Positions 26,879 through 36,377 of a DNA stretch of 64,000 bases are shown piece after piece. The notes under the pieces are model-generated. The model saw nothing but the letters and a program-made list of their open reading frames with translations. It did not search any database and was not told where the DNA came from. The DNA is from UBA8752 sp002336475 (GTDB lineage: Bacteria > Bacteroidota > Bacteroidia > Flavobacteriales_D > Sanyastnellaceae): assembly GCA_943846755.1 (NCBI GenBank), contig OX044365.1:496001-560000 (forward strand), in the 5' to 3' direction. Position numbers and translations under genes: made by a program. The stretch's first letter is position 1; the number at the start of each line of letters is the position of its first letter.

Positions 26879-27665
26879 GCAGCCGGCACTTTACCTCGGG
26901 CCCTGGCAGGTGCTGGACATCCTCGCTGTAGCCGCGATCCTTTATCAGCTGTACCGGTTGACACGAGGAACAGCCGCAATTCGCATTTTCCTGGGCATTC
27001 TGGCCATCTATTTGGTCTATCAAATTGTGGACGCCCTGCAGATGCGCATGCTGGCCGAAGTGCTGGGACAGTTCATTGGAGTTGGTGTCATCGCGTTGCT
27101 CATCGTATTCCAGCAAGAACTGCGTCAATTTCTGTTGCTCATCGGCAACCGGCAGCTGCTCTCTGGGGCACCTCCTTGGGTCCAAAACATCTTTGGTAGG
27201 ACCCATGTACAAACGGACCGCGATGCGACCTGGGAAGCCCTTCGCGATGGACTCGAAGAATGCCGAAAGCGCGGTCTTGGGGCGTTGCTCGTGTTAAAAC
27301 GCGACGCCGACCCCAGCCCGGTAGCAGCCGGAATGCGCCCCCTGGACGCCAAATTGTCTTCCGGATTGATTGTGGCCCTCTTTGAAAAAGCGAGCCCCTT
27401 GCACGATGGCGCAGCTTGCCTCGACCGAGATCGGATCACTTGGGCGGGAGGCATTCTGCCAGTAACAGGTCGGATAGACCTCCCCGCTCAATATGGCACG
27501 CGGCACAGGGCGGCACTCGGCATCAGCGAGCAAACCGATGCTGTCGCCCTTGTCTTGAGCGAAGAAACGGGCACTTACTCATTGGCAAAAGAGGGCAAAA
27601 TCACCTCTCGGATCGATGGCACTGTGCTGGTGGACAGGCTCAGAGAAGCCATGGCCTCGGTGTGA
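26871..27665 (+). CDS. cdaA: Diadenylate cyclase (CdaA/DacA type)
   Basis: Makes the second messenger c-di-AMP from two ATP. The protein has 264 residues: three N-terminal membrane segments (about 12-30, 36-53, 66-85) then a cytoplasmic DisA_N catalytic domain. Both catalytic motifs are intact: D179-G180-A181 in PLHDGAACL and R211-H212-R213 in GTRHRAALG, with EETGTYSLAKEGKI following. The start ATG lies within the end of folP (8-base overlap), so translation is likely coupled. No CdaR or GlmM gene is adjacent. c-di-AMP is usually linked to osmotic and cell-wall control, but nothing in this window shows the target. Confidence 0.94.
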   Translation: MIEQPALYLGPWQVLDILAVAAILYQLYRLTRGTAAIRIFLGILAIYLVYQIVDALQMRMLAEVLGQFIGVGVIALLIVFQQELRQFLLLIGNRQLLSGAPPWVQNIFGRTHVQTDRDATWEALRDGLEECRKRGLGALLVLKRDADPSPVAAGMRPLDAKLSSGLIVALFEKASPLHDGAACLDRDRITWAGGILPVTGRIDLPAQYGTRHRAALGISEQTDAVALVLSEETGTYSLAKEGKITSRIDGTVLVDRLREAMASV

Positions 27666-27676
27666 TCCAGCCTGCT

Positions 27677-29155
27677 TTAGTCGAGGACAAAACGCGCTTG
27701 CACGCCGTCACGACCCCGGACCACATACACTCCAGGATCCCAATCTGAGACCACCCAGGTCATGGCCATGTCAGGCCATGTGGGCCATTCGGCACGAAGC
27801 CGGCCCATCGCATCAAACACTTGCAAGGTTTGACGCTCGGCCGAGGTATACATCGTGTGGATGACACCTTCACCCATTCGCAAGTCCAAGGCAGATGCCT
27901 CGGGCGATTCTGTCACCGCTGAAACAGTGGCCGAGGGCGCCACCACGAAGAGGTGGCTCTGCGTGCTGATGGCAATATTTCCACTCTCGAAGTAAGGATA
28001 TACGTTCCAAGCTCCACCACTGGTGCCCCCCTGGTTGCTGAACGGATTGGTGTCAAAAAACGCCACCTGTTCGAACTCCAGCGCCTCTGGGTTGATGATG
28101 TCCAACACTTGCACCCCCGCATAGTAATTGGCTTCATAGACTAAACCCTCGTGGGTGTAGAGGTTGTGATCGGTGACCGAAAGTGGCCCTTCGTAAAAAC
28201 CGACAATTTGAGGGTTGTCCAAGTCTTGAACATTCAGCACCCACGTTCGTGTTTGCTCTGCAATCCCAGAAACCTCGTCCATTTCATCGTTGAGCAATAC
28301 AAAACGCTGGTCTTCAGTCAACCAACCTTGGTGTGTGTAGACCCAACTTTCATCGCCTAAGAAAGAGATGGTTTGACAGTCTGTTTTGTCTTCCACGTCC
28401 ACAATGAAGAACCCACTAAATCCGCTAAAAGCGAATGCAATTTCCTTGCCCACGTAGTCAGGATCAGGACCGTTGTACACCACGATTTGGGCATCGTGGA
28501 TGTAGGCTTCTTCCCAAGATCCTGCCAAAGTGGGAACTGAAGGGTTGGCTACATCTACGACGTGCAATCCCCCATTGAAGGTGTCCGTCCCTACCCCATA
28601 AACAAAGCCGGTTTCAGGATTGGCTGCGATGTTGTGTGCGCCCCCAAACCCTGTATACCACGATATTAAAGGCACTTCAGACATGGGCTCCATGGTCAAA
28701 ACCTGGTCGAGATCAATGGCCTGAATGCCGTGTTCACCTGCTTCACTCACGATGTAGGCCACATCATCCACAACCTTGATGTCGCGCCACAAACTGGGGA
28801 CAGATGCCGTGGGGACGTTCCCCAGCATGACAGGGTTGACAGGATCGGTTATTTCAACAATTGAGGTGCCATCGCTTCGCCCAAACAGGACGAATTCACG
28901 GCCATCCCTCGACCAACCCCAGCAATCATTGCCGTTGCCCGGTGGGGTTCCCCCCAGCTCTTCAAAGGAGCGCACGCTCATTAAGTCCAAACCCTCACAT
29001 GGATACTGACCTGCCATGCCGTTTTCGCATGGCGTCTGGGCAGAAACCGAGAGGCAAAACACCACCAAGGCCACTGTGCCCATCCATTGACAGGCCTTCC
29101 TGAGGTTACCAATCTGCAGCGCGCTGCTCGAGTTCTGGAAGCGTGACGAATTCAT
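27677..29155 (-). CDS. Secreted choice-of-anchor-B / LVIVD beta-propeller protein with T9SS-like end
   Basis: Exported protein of about 492 residues. Start uncertain: MNSSRFQNSSS (29155) gives a basic n-region and a 40-residue signal peptide but overlaps the upstream gene by 50 bases; MGTVALVVFCLSVSAQ (29083) has a good AGGAAGG ribosome site but no basic residue. The body contains repeated LVIVD-like blades (IVEITDPVNPVMLGNV, VVDVANPSVPTLAGSW, VLNVQDLDNPQIVGFY, VLDIINPEALEFEQVA), typical of the choice-of-anchor-B family. The end (LQVFDAMGRLRAEW to VQARFVLD) resembles a T9SS sorting domain. No enzymatic motif is seen. Last gene of a leftward operon with the peptidase at 29399-31501. Confidence 0.8.
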   Translation of the reverse strand: MNSSRFQNSSSALQIGNLRKACQWMGTVALVVFCLSVSAQTPCENGMAGQYPCEGLDLMSVRSFEELGGTPPGNGNDCWGWSRDGREFVLFGRSDGTSIVEITDPVNPVMLGNVPTASVPSLWRDIKVVDDVAYIVSEAGEHGIQAIDLDQVLTMEPMSEVPLISWYTGFGGAHNIAANPETGFVYGVGTDTFNGGLHVVDVANPSVPTLAGSWEEAYIHDAQIVVYNGPDPDYVGKEIAFAFSGFSGFFIVDVEDKTDCQTISFLGDESWVYTHQGWLTEDQRFVLLNDEMDEVSGIAEQTRTWVLNVQDLDNPQIVGFYEGPLSVTDHNLYTHEGLVYEANYYAGVQVLDIINPEALEFEQVAFFDTNPFSNQGGTSGGAWNVYPYFESGNIAISTQSHLFVVAPSATVSAVTESPEASALDLRMGEGVIHTMYTSAERQTLQVFDAMGRLRAEWPTWPDMAMTWVVSDWDPGVYVVRGRDGVQARFVLD

Positions 29156-29399
29156 CGTGTTTGATGTCTTGTAGGGTATGACGTAGTCGATCGAGAAAGC
29201 GTTGCTTGAGCACCACATTCCCATTGGGCAGATACCCAATCACCAATTGCCTGGCACGGATGCTTTCCTGCAATGCTATGACCGAGGTCTCCAGCACAGC
29301 CAGATCCTCTTCTTGCTCCAAGAGCAACACGGCCTCCATCAAAGCCAGTTTACGCTCCTCCAATGATTGGCCCTTGGGGTTGGCTTCAGTTTCCTGCAT
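29106..29399 (-). CDS. Small hypothetical protein (97 aa), coupled to DPP III-like gene
   Basis: Unrecognised acidic, probably all-helical cytoplasmic protein starting MQETEANPKGQSLEERK. Its ATG overlaps the stop of the upstream peptidase gene by one base (TGATG), which argues that it is really translated. The leading half is rich in L and E (LMEAVLLLEQEEDLAVLETSVIAL) and could form a coiled coil; the end reads VTLPELEQRAADW. The helix-rich N-half recalls small antitoxin-like proteins, but no toxin partner is adjacent, so I give no function. Confidence 0.6.
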   Translation of the reverse strand: MQETEANPKGQSLEERKLALMEAVLLLEQEEDLAVLETSVIALQESIRARQLVIGYLPNGNVVLKQRFLDRLRHTLQDIKHDEFVTLPELEQRAADW

Positions 29400-31501
29400 C
29401 AATTCTTGAGGGGCAAGAAGTTGTACTTATCGTCATATCCGAGCATCTGCTCAGTAAAATCATCAGGATAGGTCAAGTTGACCTCCACAATGTCACCTGC
29501 TTCATTGGTTACAGCCTCCAATTGAGGGTTGATGAAGCCGCCATAAGGTGCAATCCCCAGCGCCTCAGAGCGGGTGAGCACCTCTTGGTGGATGTTGGGG
29601 TCGACTTGGACACCATAGCCTTCGACCAAGGCCTTGGCTGCCGCGTAATCGCCTTGGGACTTGATGCGCTGTACTTCGCGGAGAAGCTCGCCAAACAAGG
29701 CGCGCACACGGTCGTAGTCCTCAATGTTATAGAACGTTTTTCCTTCCCGGCTGATCTCACGGATGCTGTTGTCTGCCGCAGCCTGTTCAACCACCCAATG
29801 GCTCACCCAAGCGCGGTTGCGCATGTGGGCTTCCTCGATGTTCTCACCCAAATCCAAACGGCGCAATTGCGTCAGCATTCCGTTCCGGATGTAGCTGTCG
29901 TATTCGCACCGGCCTGTCTCCAAGTTCTTAACGAGTTCCAACTCGATGAGCTTTTCGTCCAACATGAAATACAAAGCCACCAGGTCAGCCCGGCCCTCTT
30001 CCATTGTGCTTGCATACTCTTTGAGGGTGCTTGCTGGCTCTTCGACCTCAGACTCGAGTTTGCCGCTGGCATGACCAATGACCTCGTGAAATGCCGTGTG
30101 AATTTTGCCTGCCAAGCTGCCGTGTGCACGGGCACGGGCCTTTTCTACATCGTCAAAGGCAAACTCATCGGTGATGCCGCTGCCTCCTGCTTTGTCGTAG
30201 GCATCGATGATGTTACCCAAGCTCACGCTCTTTGAGCCGTGCATGGTGCGAATCCAGTTGGCATTCGGCAGGTTGACTCCAATCGGAGTGCTGGGAGAAG
30301 CATCTCCTGCTTCGCCCACGACGTTGACCACATTGTAGGTGATGCCGACCACTTTTTCTTTCTTGTGCTCGTCCATGAAGGGCATGTTGTCCTCAAACCA
30401 CTGGGCATTGTCCATCATGACCGCCATGCGCTCTGAGGCCTCAAAGTCCTTGATCTGGACCACCGTTTCATAGCTACCGGTGAACCCAAGGGGGTCGTTG
30501 TAGACTTCAACGAATCCATTGATGTAATCAATGTCGCCTTCAGTATCACGCACCCAATTGATGTTGTAAAGGCTCCACTTTTCCAAATCGCCGGTCCGGT
30601 AGTAGTCCACCAAATGGCGGAGGGCGGCGCCCTGCTTGTCATTCTCGGCGTACTTCTGGGCTTCTTCCAACCAGAAGCAAACCTGCTCCAAGGCTTCACC
30701 ATACAGTCCGCCCACTTTGTACACCTCCTCTACAACTTTGCCATCGGCATCCTTGACGAGGCGGCTGTTCAACCCCTTCTCGACGGGCTTGTTGCGGTCA
30801 ACAGCGTAATTGGCAAAGAAGGCTTGCGCTTCTTCGGTACTGACGTCGGGCGCATAAAAATTGATGGCACTTGATTCCACCAGGCCCTTGGTCGCATCGA
30901 GCTCCACCTTCTTGGCTTCACGGGTTGGGTCATACAGCATGTCCAGCACCTCTGCACTTCCAGCACCACCCTCTAACCCACTGTTTTCCAGCACATACTC
31001 AAAGTAAGGCCGGCCACACTCGGGCATCAGCTTGGCATTGGAATAGTGGTGATGAATGCCATTGGAAAACCACACGCGCTTGGCAAAAGTGTGGAACCGC
31101 TGCCACCCTTTTGTGGAACGGTCTCCCGAGAAATTCCGATGTGCCTCGTCCAACATGTGGCGGACCTGCAAGTTGTACCGGTTGTTCTGATCGTACATCA
31201 TGTCACGGCCGCTCAATCCTGCTTGGGTCAGGCAATATGCCAGCTTCTGCTGGTCATCAGAAAGCTTGTTCCAACCGCCCACTTGGTAACGGATCAGTTT
31301 CAAATCGGCGAATTGCTCGGTCTGCCAAACGAAGCCATTGGCGTCGGGCTCGCTGGCTGTTTTGTCCATGGCCTCTGCAGGTGTCCCGTCCTCTCCTAAG
31401 TCGGGACCCGCTGCTCCACAGCCCATCATGAGCAGTGCTGGGATGAATAATGCGAGGATCATGGTGGAAAATCCACCGTTGTTGTGGGAATTGTTGTGCA
31501 T
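29399..31501 (-). CDS. Dipeptidyl-peptidase III-like metallopeptidase (family M49), lipoprotein
   Basis: Zinc exopeptidase-like protein of 700 residues, expected to release N-terminal dipeptides. The M49 zinc motif HEVIGH is at residues 472-477, and the second motif EEGRAD, matching the EExxAE/D ligand block, is at 501-506. An N-terminal lipobox (LLMMGC after a hydrophobic stretch, cysteine near residue 28) suggests anchoring in the outer or inner membrane rather than the cytoplasmic site usual for eukaryotic DPP III. Bacteroidota commonly carry such lipoprotein versions. A near-consensus -7 box (TAATTTTC on the leftward strand, 31521-31528) lies upstream. It heads the operon with the small gene and the LVIVD protein. 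Confidence 0.88.
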   Translation of the reverse strand: MHNNSHNNGGFSTMILALFIPALLMMGCGAAGPDLGEDGTPAEAMDKTASEPDANGFVWQTEQFADLKLIRYQVGGWNKLSDDQQKLAYCLTQAGLSGRDMMYDQNNRYNLQVRHMLDEAHRNFSGDRSTKGWQRFHTFAKRVWFSNGIHHHYSNAKLMPECGRPYFEYVLENSGLEGGAGSAEVLDMLYDPTREAKKVELDATKGLVESSAINFYAPDVSTEEAQAFFANYAVDRNKPVEKGLNSRLVKDADGKVVEEVYKVGGLYGEALEQVCFWLEEAQKYAENDKQGAALRHLVDYYRTGDLEKWSLYNINWVRDTEGDIDYINGFVEVYNDPLGFTGSYETVVQIKDFEASERMAVMMDNAQWFEDNMPFMDEHKKEKVVGITYNVVNVVGEAGDASPSTPIGVNLPNANWIRTMHGSKSVSLGNIIDAYDKAGGSGITDEFAFDDVEKARARAHGSLAGKIHTAFHEVIGHASGKLESEVEEPASTLKEYASTMEEGRADLVALYFMLDEKLIELELVKNLETGRCEYDSYIRNGMLTQLRRLDLGENIEEAHMRNRAWVSHWVVEQAAADNSIREISREGKTFYNIEDYDRVRALFGELLREVQRIKSQGDYAAAKALVEGYGVQVDPNIHQEVLTRSEALGIAPYGGFINPQLEAVTNEAGDIVEVNLTYPDDFTEQMLGYDDKYNFLPLKN

Positions 31502-31594
31502 CGCGCTTGGCTTGATGCGCGAAAATTAGTCAATCTTGTACGCTGTTGGGGGAAACCATCTCATCTCCGACGGATTGTCAACGTCAAAACTGCT

Positions 31595-32998
31595 TTGAAG
31601 CGCACCACACGGCTTCTTCTTCGCTCTTTCTTGGGGCCTTTCGTCATCACTTTTCTTGTGGCGTTGTTCTTTTTGGACATGCAATTCTTGTGGGTCTATG
31701 CCGATGAGCTCATTGGAAAAGGCCTCGCCATTCATGTGGTGCTAGAATTGCTGCTTTATGCTTCAGCCCGTTTGGTCAACCTCGCATTGCCACTCGCCAT
31801 CTTGATGAGCAGCATCATGACGCTGGGCGCCCTTGCCGAGCATCAAGAATTGACGGCACTGAAATCTTCAGGGATGCGGTTGGGCCGCATTTTGAGGCCG
31901 TTGCTCATCTCCATGATGTTCGTCTCAGGAGGAGCTTTGATTTTTGCCAATTACGCCTGGCCTGTGGCCAACCTCAAGTTCCGGACGCTTCTGTACAGCG
32001 TGACCCGCAAAAAACCCACGCTCAACTTAGAAAACGGGGTGTTCTACAATGGCATTGAGGGGTATGCCATTCGGGCTGCTGAAGTCAATCAAGAATCGGG
32101 TGAGCTTCAAGACGTCCTCATCCACCACCATGGCGGAAGCCGAGATGGAGCGGGACTTGTCATCAAGGCCCGAAATGGGACCATGCGCACGTCCCCAACA
32201 GGACGGTTTTTGGTGCTCGACCTGAATGAAGGCTCGAGCCATGAAGACAGAACTGAAACCGGGGTTCGGCAGCGTGACCGGACATATCCCCACCTTAAAA
32301 CCCTCTTCGAATCCCAGCGCATTCGCATTGATTTGAGCAGCTTGGACTTTGCAAAAGCAGACGAAGCACTGTTCAAGCGTGCATATGAAATGATGAGCCT
32401 GGGGCAGCTAGAAGCTGCGATTGACTCTTTGGAGAAGGAGCGCGCCCAAATGGCCGTTGCACTGCAAGACTTTGGCCAGCGCAGCATGAACAAGCCCGTG
32501 CATGCCGATAAGCCCATATTCGGACTGGACACCACGGCCATCCATGCAGATTGGCTGGCACGCTTGGGGCCCGCTGCGGAGCGAAGGGTGCACGATGCCG
32601 CCCGAGACATGCTGCGCAATGCGATCCAAACCGCCCAAAATCAGCGGGACGATCGGATGTCCAAAAGGACACTCTCTGACCGCCATGCCATCGAATGGCA
32701 CAGGAAGCTGTTTCTGGCATCCGCCTGTGTTTTGCTCTTCTTGATTGGCGCCCCCCTTGGCGCCATCATTCGAAAAGGCGGGCTTGGATTGCCCACTGTA
32801 CTGGCCATTCTATTGTTTGTGCTGTACTACATCATCACCATCATGGGAGAACGCATGGTGCGTTCTGGAACCCTCACTCCCGCCTGGGGCATGTGGCTGG
32901 GCACCCTGCTGATGATTCCGGCAGCGGTTATGCTCAACTTGCGTGCAGCCCGAGAAATTTCATGGCGTCCGTTCGCACGGTTGCGCAACAGCCGATAA
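31595..32998 (+). CDS. LptF/LptG (YjgP/YjgQ) family permease
   Basis: Membrane component of the Lpt lipopolysaccharide export ABC transporter, working with LptB in the inner membrane. No ATG is suitably placed: I propose the TTG at 31595, giving MKRTTRLLLRSFLGPFVIT, the usual family start; a longer reading to 31484 adds unlike residues. The protein has 467 residues. Seen: three N-terminal helices with FLDMQFLWVYADELIGKG and the LPLAILMSSIMTLGALAEHQELTALKSSGM block, a large periplasmic part (about 115-370), and three C-terminal helices beginning with GAPLGAIIRKGGLG. The following gene begins 11 bases later. Confidence 0.88.
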   Translation: MKRTTRLLLRSFLGPFVITFLVALFFLDMQFLWVYADELIGKGLAIHVVLELLLYASARLVNLALPLAILMSSIMTLGALAEHQELTALKSSGMRLGRILRPLLISMMFVSGGALIFANYAWPVANLKFRTLLYSVTRKKPTLNLENGVFYNGIEGYAIRAAEVNQESGELQDVLIHHHGGSRDGAGLVIKARNGTMRTSPTGRFLVLDLNEGSSHEDRTETGVRQRDRTYPHLKTLFESQRIRIDLSSLDFAKADEALFKRAYEMMSLGQLEAAIDSLEKERAQMAVALQDFGQRSMNKPVHADKPIFGLDTTAIHADWLARLGPAAERRVHDAARDMLRNAIQTAQNQRDDRMSKRTLSDRHAIEWHRKLFLASACVLLFLIGAPLGAIIRKGGLGLPTVLAILLFVLYYIITIMGERMVRSGTLTPAWGMWLGTLLMIPAAVMLNLRAAREISWRPFARLRNSR

Positions 32999-33009
32999 CT
33001 TCACCACCT

Positions 33010-34230
33010 ATGCGCATTCTCCAAATTTGTCACAAACCGCCACGACCATCTGTGGATGGAGGATGTTTGGCGATGAATGCCATTACAAGCGGATTGCTCA
33101 ACAACGGAGCAGACGTCAAATTGCTGAGCGCTTTTACCCGAAAGCATCCGTTGACGCTGGATACACTCGATGCTGAATATGTAGACCAGGTCAATTTAGA
33201 GGGTGTCCCGCTGGAGACTGACCTCGACTTTAGAGACGCTTACATCGCTTTGCTCAATGGCGACTCTTACAACATCTCAAGGTTCTACAGCCACCAATTC
33301 GCCATGGTCTTGAAGCGGATTCTCTCCCGCTCCCGCTACGATGTGGTTCACCTTGAAAGCCTCTACACCACCCCGTACATCGACACCATCCGCATGCATG
33401 CGCCCACGGCGCTGGTCTCGCTGCGCAGCCACAACCATGAATTTCAGATTTGGGAACAGCGCTGGAAGGCCACACGGAATCCAGTGAACCGGCTCGCCTT
33501 GCGGCATCTTACCAATACACTCGAGCGCTACGAAAAAAGCGTACTGAGTAAGGTGGACACCATTGTTTCCATCAGCTCCACGGAGGGTATGGGCTATCGA
33601 AACTGGGGATTTACGGGGCCCATTCACGTGGCCGGGTTTGGCATTGAAACGCCCAAATCCCTGCATGATGTGGGTTTCTCCTCCGAACAACCCAGGACCA
33701 AAAATGGCGTCAAGATGTTTCACCTCGGGGCCATGGATTGGGCACCCAATCGAGAAGGCGTGGATTGGTTCCTCGGAGAAGTGTGGCCAAAGGTTCTGCA
33801 AGCTCATCCACGCTCTGAATTCCACTTGGCTGGGAAAGGACTGAGACCGGATGTTTGGACCGATGTGCCCGGTGTTGTCAACCACGGAGAGGTGGAAGAT
33901 GCCGCAGCCTTCGCTGCACAATATGACCTCTTGGTTGTCCCTCTCCTTCGCGGTGCAGGAATCCGCGTGAAAATCGTAGAGTCATTTAGCCGTGGGATTC
34001 CCGTGGCTTCCACGACCATGGGTGTCCAGGGCTTGGAAATCATGCTGCCTGACAGCTTGGTGCAAGCAGAGCCCGGCGATTTTGCCGATGCATTGATTGA
34101 ATTGCTGAAAACGCCCGAGCGGTTAAATGAGCTTTCAGAAGCGGGGCGCTACGCGGCAAGAAGGTGTTTTGACCAAGACAAAATTGGAGCCGACTTGCTT
34201 GAATTTTATGGGCAGCATGTCCGGATCTGA
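33010..34230 (+). CDS. Glycosyltransferase (GT-B fold, GT4-like)
   Basis: Sugar transferase of 406 residues, probably using a nucleotide sugar to build cell-surface polysaccharide. The start MRILQICHKPPRPSVDGGCLAMNAI is the typical GT4 N-terminus with a glycine-rich acceptor/nucleotide loop. The C-half contains a GAMDWAPNREGVDWFLGEVWP donor-domain segment and the E-rich motif VPLLRGAGIRVKIVESFSRGIPVASTTMGVQGLE expected of a GT-B retaining enzyme. It overlaps the next glycosyltransferase by 14 bases, and both probably act in one pathway. Sugar specificity cannot be deduced. Confidence 0.87.
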   Translation: MRILQICHKPPRPSVDGGCLAMNAITSGLLNNGADVKLLSAFTRKHPLTLDTLDAEYVDQVNLEGVPLETDLDFRDAYIALLNGDSYNISRFYSHQFAMVLKRILSRSRYDVVHLESLYTTPYIDTIRMHAPTALVSLRSHNHEFQIWEQRWKATRNPVNRLALRHLTNTLERYEKSVLSKVDTIVSISSTEGMGYRNWGFTGPIHVAGFGIETPKSLHDVGFSSEQPRTKNGVKMFHLGAMDWAPNREGVDWFLGEVWPKVLQAHPRSEFHLAGKGLRPDVWTDVPGVVNHGEVEDAAAFAAQYDLLVVPLLRGAGIRVKIVESFSRGIPVASTTMGVQGLEIMLPDSLVQAEPGDFADALIELLKTPERLNELSEAGRYAARRCFDQDKIGADLLEFYGQHVRI

Positions 34231-35458
34231 ACAGAAACCGAGGTTGGCGGTGTTGACCCCGCGTTTTCCTCTCCCCCTCAACAAAGGAGACCGGTTGAGG
34301 ATTTTTCACCAACTGGAAGAGCTGCACCGTCATTTTCAAGTGGACTTGCATTGCCTGACCTTTCGCAAGATTTCCACTGAAGATCTGAGTGCCATCCAGG
34401 GCCGGTGCGAACAGGTTACCGTCCACAAGCTCAACTGGTGGAAGGCCGCATTCAGACTGGGTTGGTCTGTTTTTTCGAGGCGCCCTTTTCAAGTACTCCT
34501 CTTCACCGAGCGGCACCTCGTCCGGTCTATTCGCAAGGAAATCTTAAATGGGCAACCTGATGTTCTGTTGGCCCAGATGGTCCGAACGGCAGAATACGTG
34601 AAAGACCTCGACGCAGTGCCACATGTCCTGGACATCATGGACACCCTTCACGCTGGCGCTGAACGGGAAGCAGAGCGCGCGCCGTGGTGGAAAAAACCAC
34701 TGCTTCGTGAAGAAGGCCGCCGGCTTTTGCGCTACGAGCACCGCATGCCCCAATATTTCGATGCATGCACGATCATTTCTGAACAAGACCGGCAGCTGTT
34801 GCCCCACCCTGACAAGGAGCGAATAACGGTGGTGCCCAATGGAGTGGACACGGATTTCTTCCATCCGGAAGCCTCACCTCCTCCACTAGAAGGCGCGCAC
34901 CACAGGCAATATGACGTTTCGTTCTGTGGAAACTTGGGCTATGCTCCGAATGTGGTGGCCGCTCGGTTTTTGGCTCAGGATGTCGCCCCTGTTTTTGAGC
35001 GCATTACAGGCAGGCCCTTGGTCTTGCTCATTTGCGGCGCTCAACCTGCAGCGGCTGTCAAAGCACTGTCCTCCGATCATGTTGACGTGATTGGAGATGT
35101 GGCCGATATCCGTTCAGCCTATTTGGCGGCCCCCATTTTTGTGGCTCCGATGTTGGTCAACACAGGACTTCAAAATAAACTGCTAGAGGCCATGGCTTTA
35201 GAACGGGCTTGCCTGACCACTACTCGCGCCTTGGGGGCGCTGGGAATCGATGTGGGTGACGCTGTTGCAACGGCCAATGACGCCAGCACTTTCGCAGCTC
35301 AAATCGCTGACTTAACCCTAGATGAGGATCGCCGAATGCGCATGGGACGCGCGGCCATTCAAGTGGTTCAGACTGCATTTACATGGTCGGCTGCATCGGC
35401 CCCTTTGGTCGGCTTATTGCACAATCAAGCCCGTTCCTTTCGTGCAGGGCGTGCCTAG
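34217..35458 (+). CDS. Glycosyltransferase (TIGR03087/stp1-like, GT-B)
   Basis: Second GT-B glycosyltransferase, 413 residues, starting MSGSEQKPRLAVLTPRFPLPLNKGDRL. The LTPRFPLPLNKGDRLRIFH segment and DIMDTLHAGAEREAERAPWWKK block are characteristic of the sugar transferase family found with exopolysaccharide loci (TIGR03087-like). Donor domain: SFCGNLGYAPNVVAARFLAQDV, then VAPMLVNTGLQNKLLEAMALERACL with the conserved E. The start lies 14 bases inside the upstream gene, showing translational coupling. An upstream in-frame ATG at 34127 would lie deep inside that gene and is rejected. Confidence 0.85.
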   Translation: MSGSEQKPRLAVLTPRFPLPLNKGDRLRIFHQLEELHRHFQVDLHCLTFRKISTEDLSAIQGRCEQVTVHKLNWWKAAFRLGWSVFSRRPFQVLLFTERHLVRSIRKEILNGQPDVLLAQMVRTAEYVKDLDAVPHVLDIMDTLHAGAEREAERAPWWKKPLLREEGRRLLRYEHRMPQYFDACTIISEQDRQLLPHPDKERITVVPNGVDTDFFHPEASPPPLEGAHHRQYDVSFCGNLGYAPNVVAARFLAQDVAPVFERITGRPLVLLICGAQPAAAVKALSSDHVDVIGDVADIRSAYLAAPIFVAPMLVNTGLQNKLLEAMALERACLTTTRALGALGIDVGDAVATANDASTFAAQIADLTLDEDRRMRMGRAAIQVVQTAFTWSAASAPLVGLLHNQARSFRAGRA

Positions 35459-35474
35459 AACTTATTTTCGCAAC

Positions 35475-36377
35475 ATGCAAAAGGCCATTCCAGTATTGAA
35501 TGCCAAAGGATTTCTTGACGGGGATAAAGATGCCCAGTCGCGCTTTCCATTGGAATTGAGGTCCGCTTTTGAGACGTATGGGTTTGTCACGCTCGAAGGC
35601 CATGGACTCGCTGATGCCCACATCAAATCCGCTTATGGCAGTGCGCAACGCTTTTTCGGACTCCCTGAACAAGAAAAGCGAGACACCAGTATTTCAGGCG
35701 TTGGTGGAAATTTCGGATACACGCCTTTCGGTCAAGAACACGCCAAAGATGATGCCCGTGCTGACCTCAAGGAATTCTATCATTTTGCCCAAACCAGGTA
35801 CGATCAGCCGGACTGTCCTTCTGTTCCTGAATTCATTGCTGACGGAAGGTCATTGTATGCCAACCTCGAAGCACTGGCAGCCCGGCTGCTTGAAGCAGTG
35901 GCACTGTCCCTAGAACTGGACCGCCACTACTTTGCCGACTTTGTAAAAGGGGGCAACAGCATCCTGCGTGTGTTGCATTACCCTCCGGCTCCTGATGCTC
36001 CTGAGGATGCACCTCGGGCGGGAAGTCATGAGGACATCAATTTGATTACCCTCCTCGTAGGCAGTTCTGCAGACGGTCTGGAAGTGCTCGACAAAGAAGG
36101 CGATTGGATACCCGTTCGCGCACATGCCCAAAACCTGACGGTGAACGTGGGTGACATGTTGCAAAACCTGACAGGGGGGATTTTACGTTCTACCACCCAC
36201 CGTGTTGTATTGCCCCCTGGACCACAGCGGAACCAGTCCCGCTACAGCCTTCCTTTTTTCCTGCATCCTGTCGGCCCGATGCCATTGAACCCCATCATGG
36301 GAGACGATGAGGCCTATCCGGCATGGACAGCGGCAGAGTTTCTCGATCATCGTCTGCGGGAGATCGGGCTGAAGTAA
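35475..36377 (+). CDS. 2-oxoglutarate/Fe(II) oxygenase, isopenicillin-N-synthase-like
   Basis: Non-haem iron oxygenase of 300 residues. The start MQKAIPVLNAKGFLDG matches the family N-terminus (IPVLD-like). The 2-His-1-carboxylate triad is visible as H185-E-D187 (SHEDINLITLL) and H242 (TTHRVV), and R256 in SRYSLPFFL is positioned to bind 2-oxoglutarate. It belongs to the IPNS/DIOX_N superfamily, whose members hydroxylate or desaturate many small substrates; no substrate is indicated. It starts 16 bases after the glycosyltransferase stop and its TAA overlaps the next ATG (TAATG), so it is probably in one operon with the YeeE-like genes. Confidence 0.88.
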   Translation: MQKAIPVLNAKGFLDGDKDAQSRFPLELRSAFETYGFVTLEGHGLADAHIKSAYGSAQRFFGLPEQEKRDTSISGVGGNFGYTPFGQEHAKDDARADLKEFYHFAQTRYDQPDCPSVPEFIADGRSLYANLEALAARLLEAVALSLELDRHYFADFVKGGNSILRVLHYPPAPDAPEDAPRAGSHEDINLITLLVGSSADGLEVLDKEGDWIPVRAHAQNLTVNVGDMLQNLTGGILRSTTHRVVLPPGPQRNQSRYSLPFFLHPVGPMPLNPIMGDDEAYPAWTAAEFLDHRLREIGLK

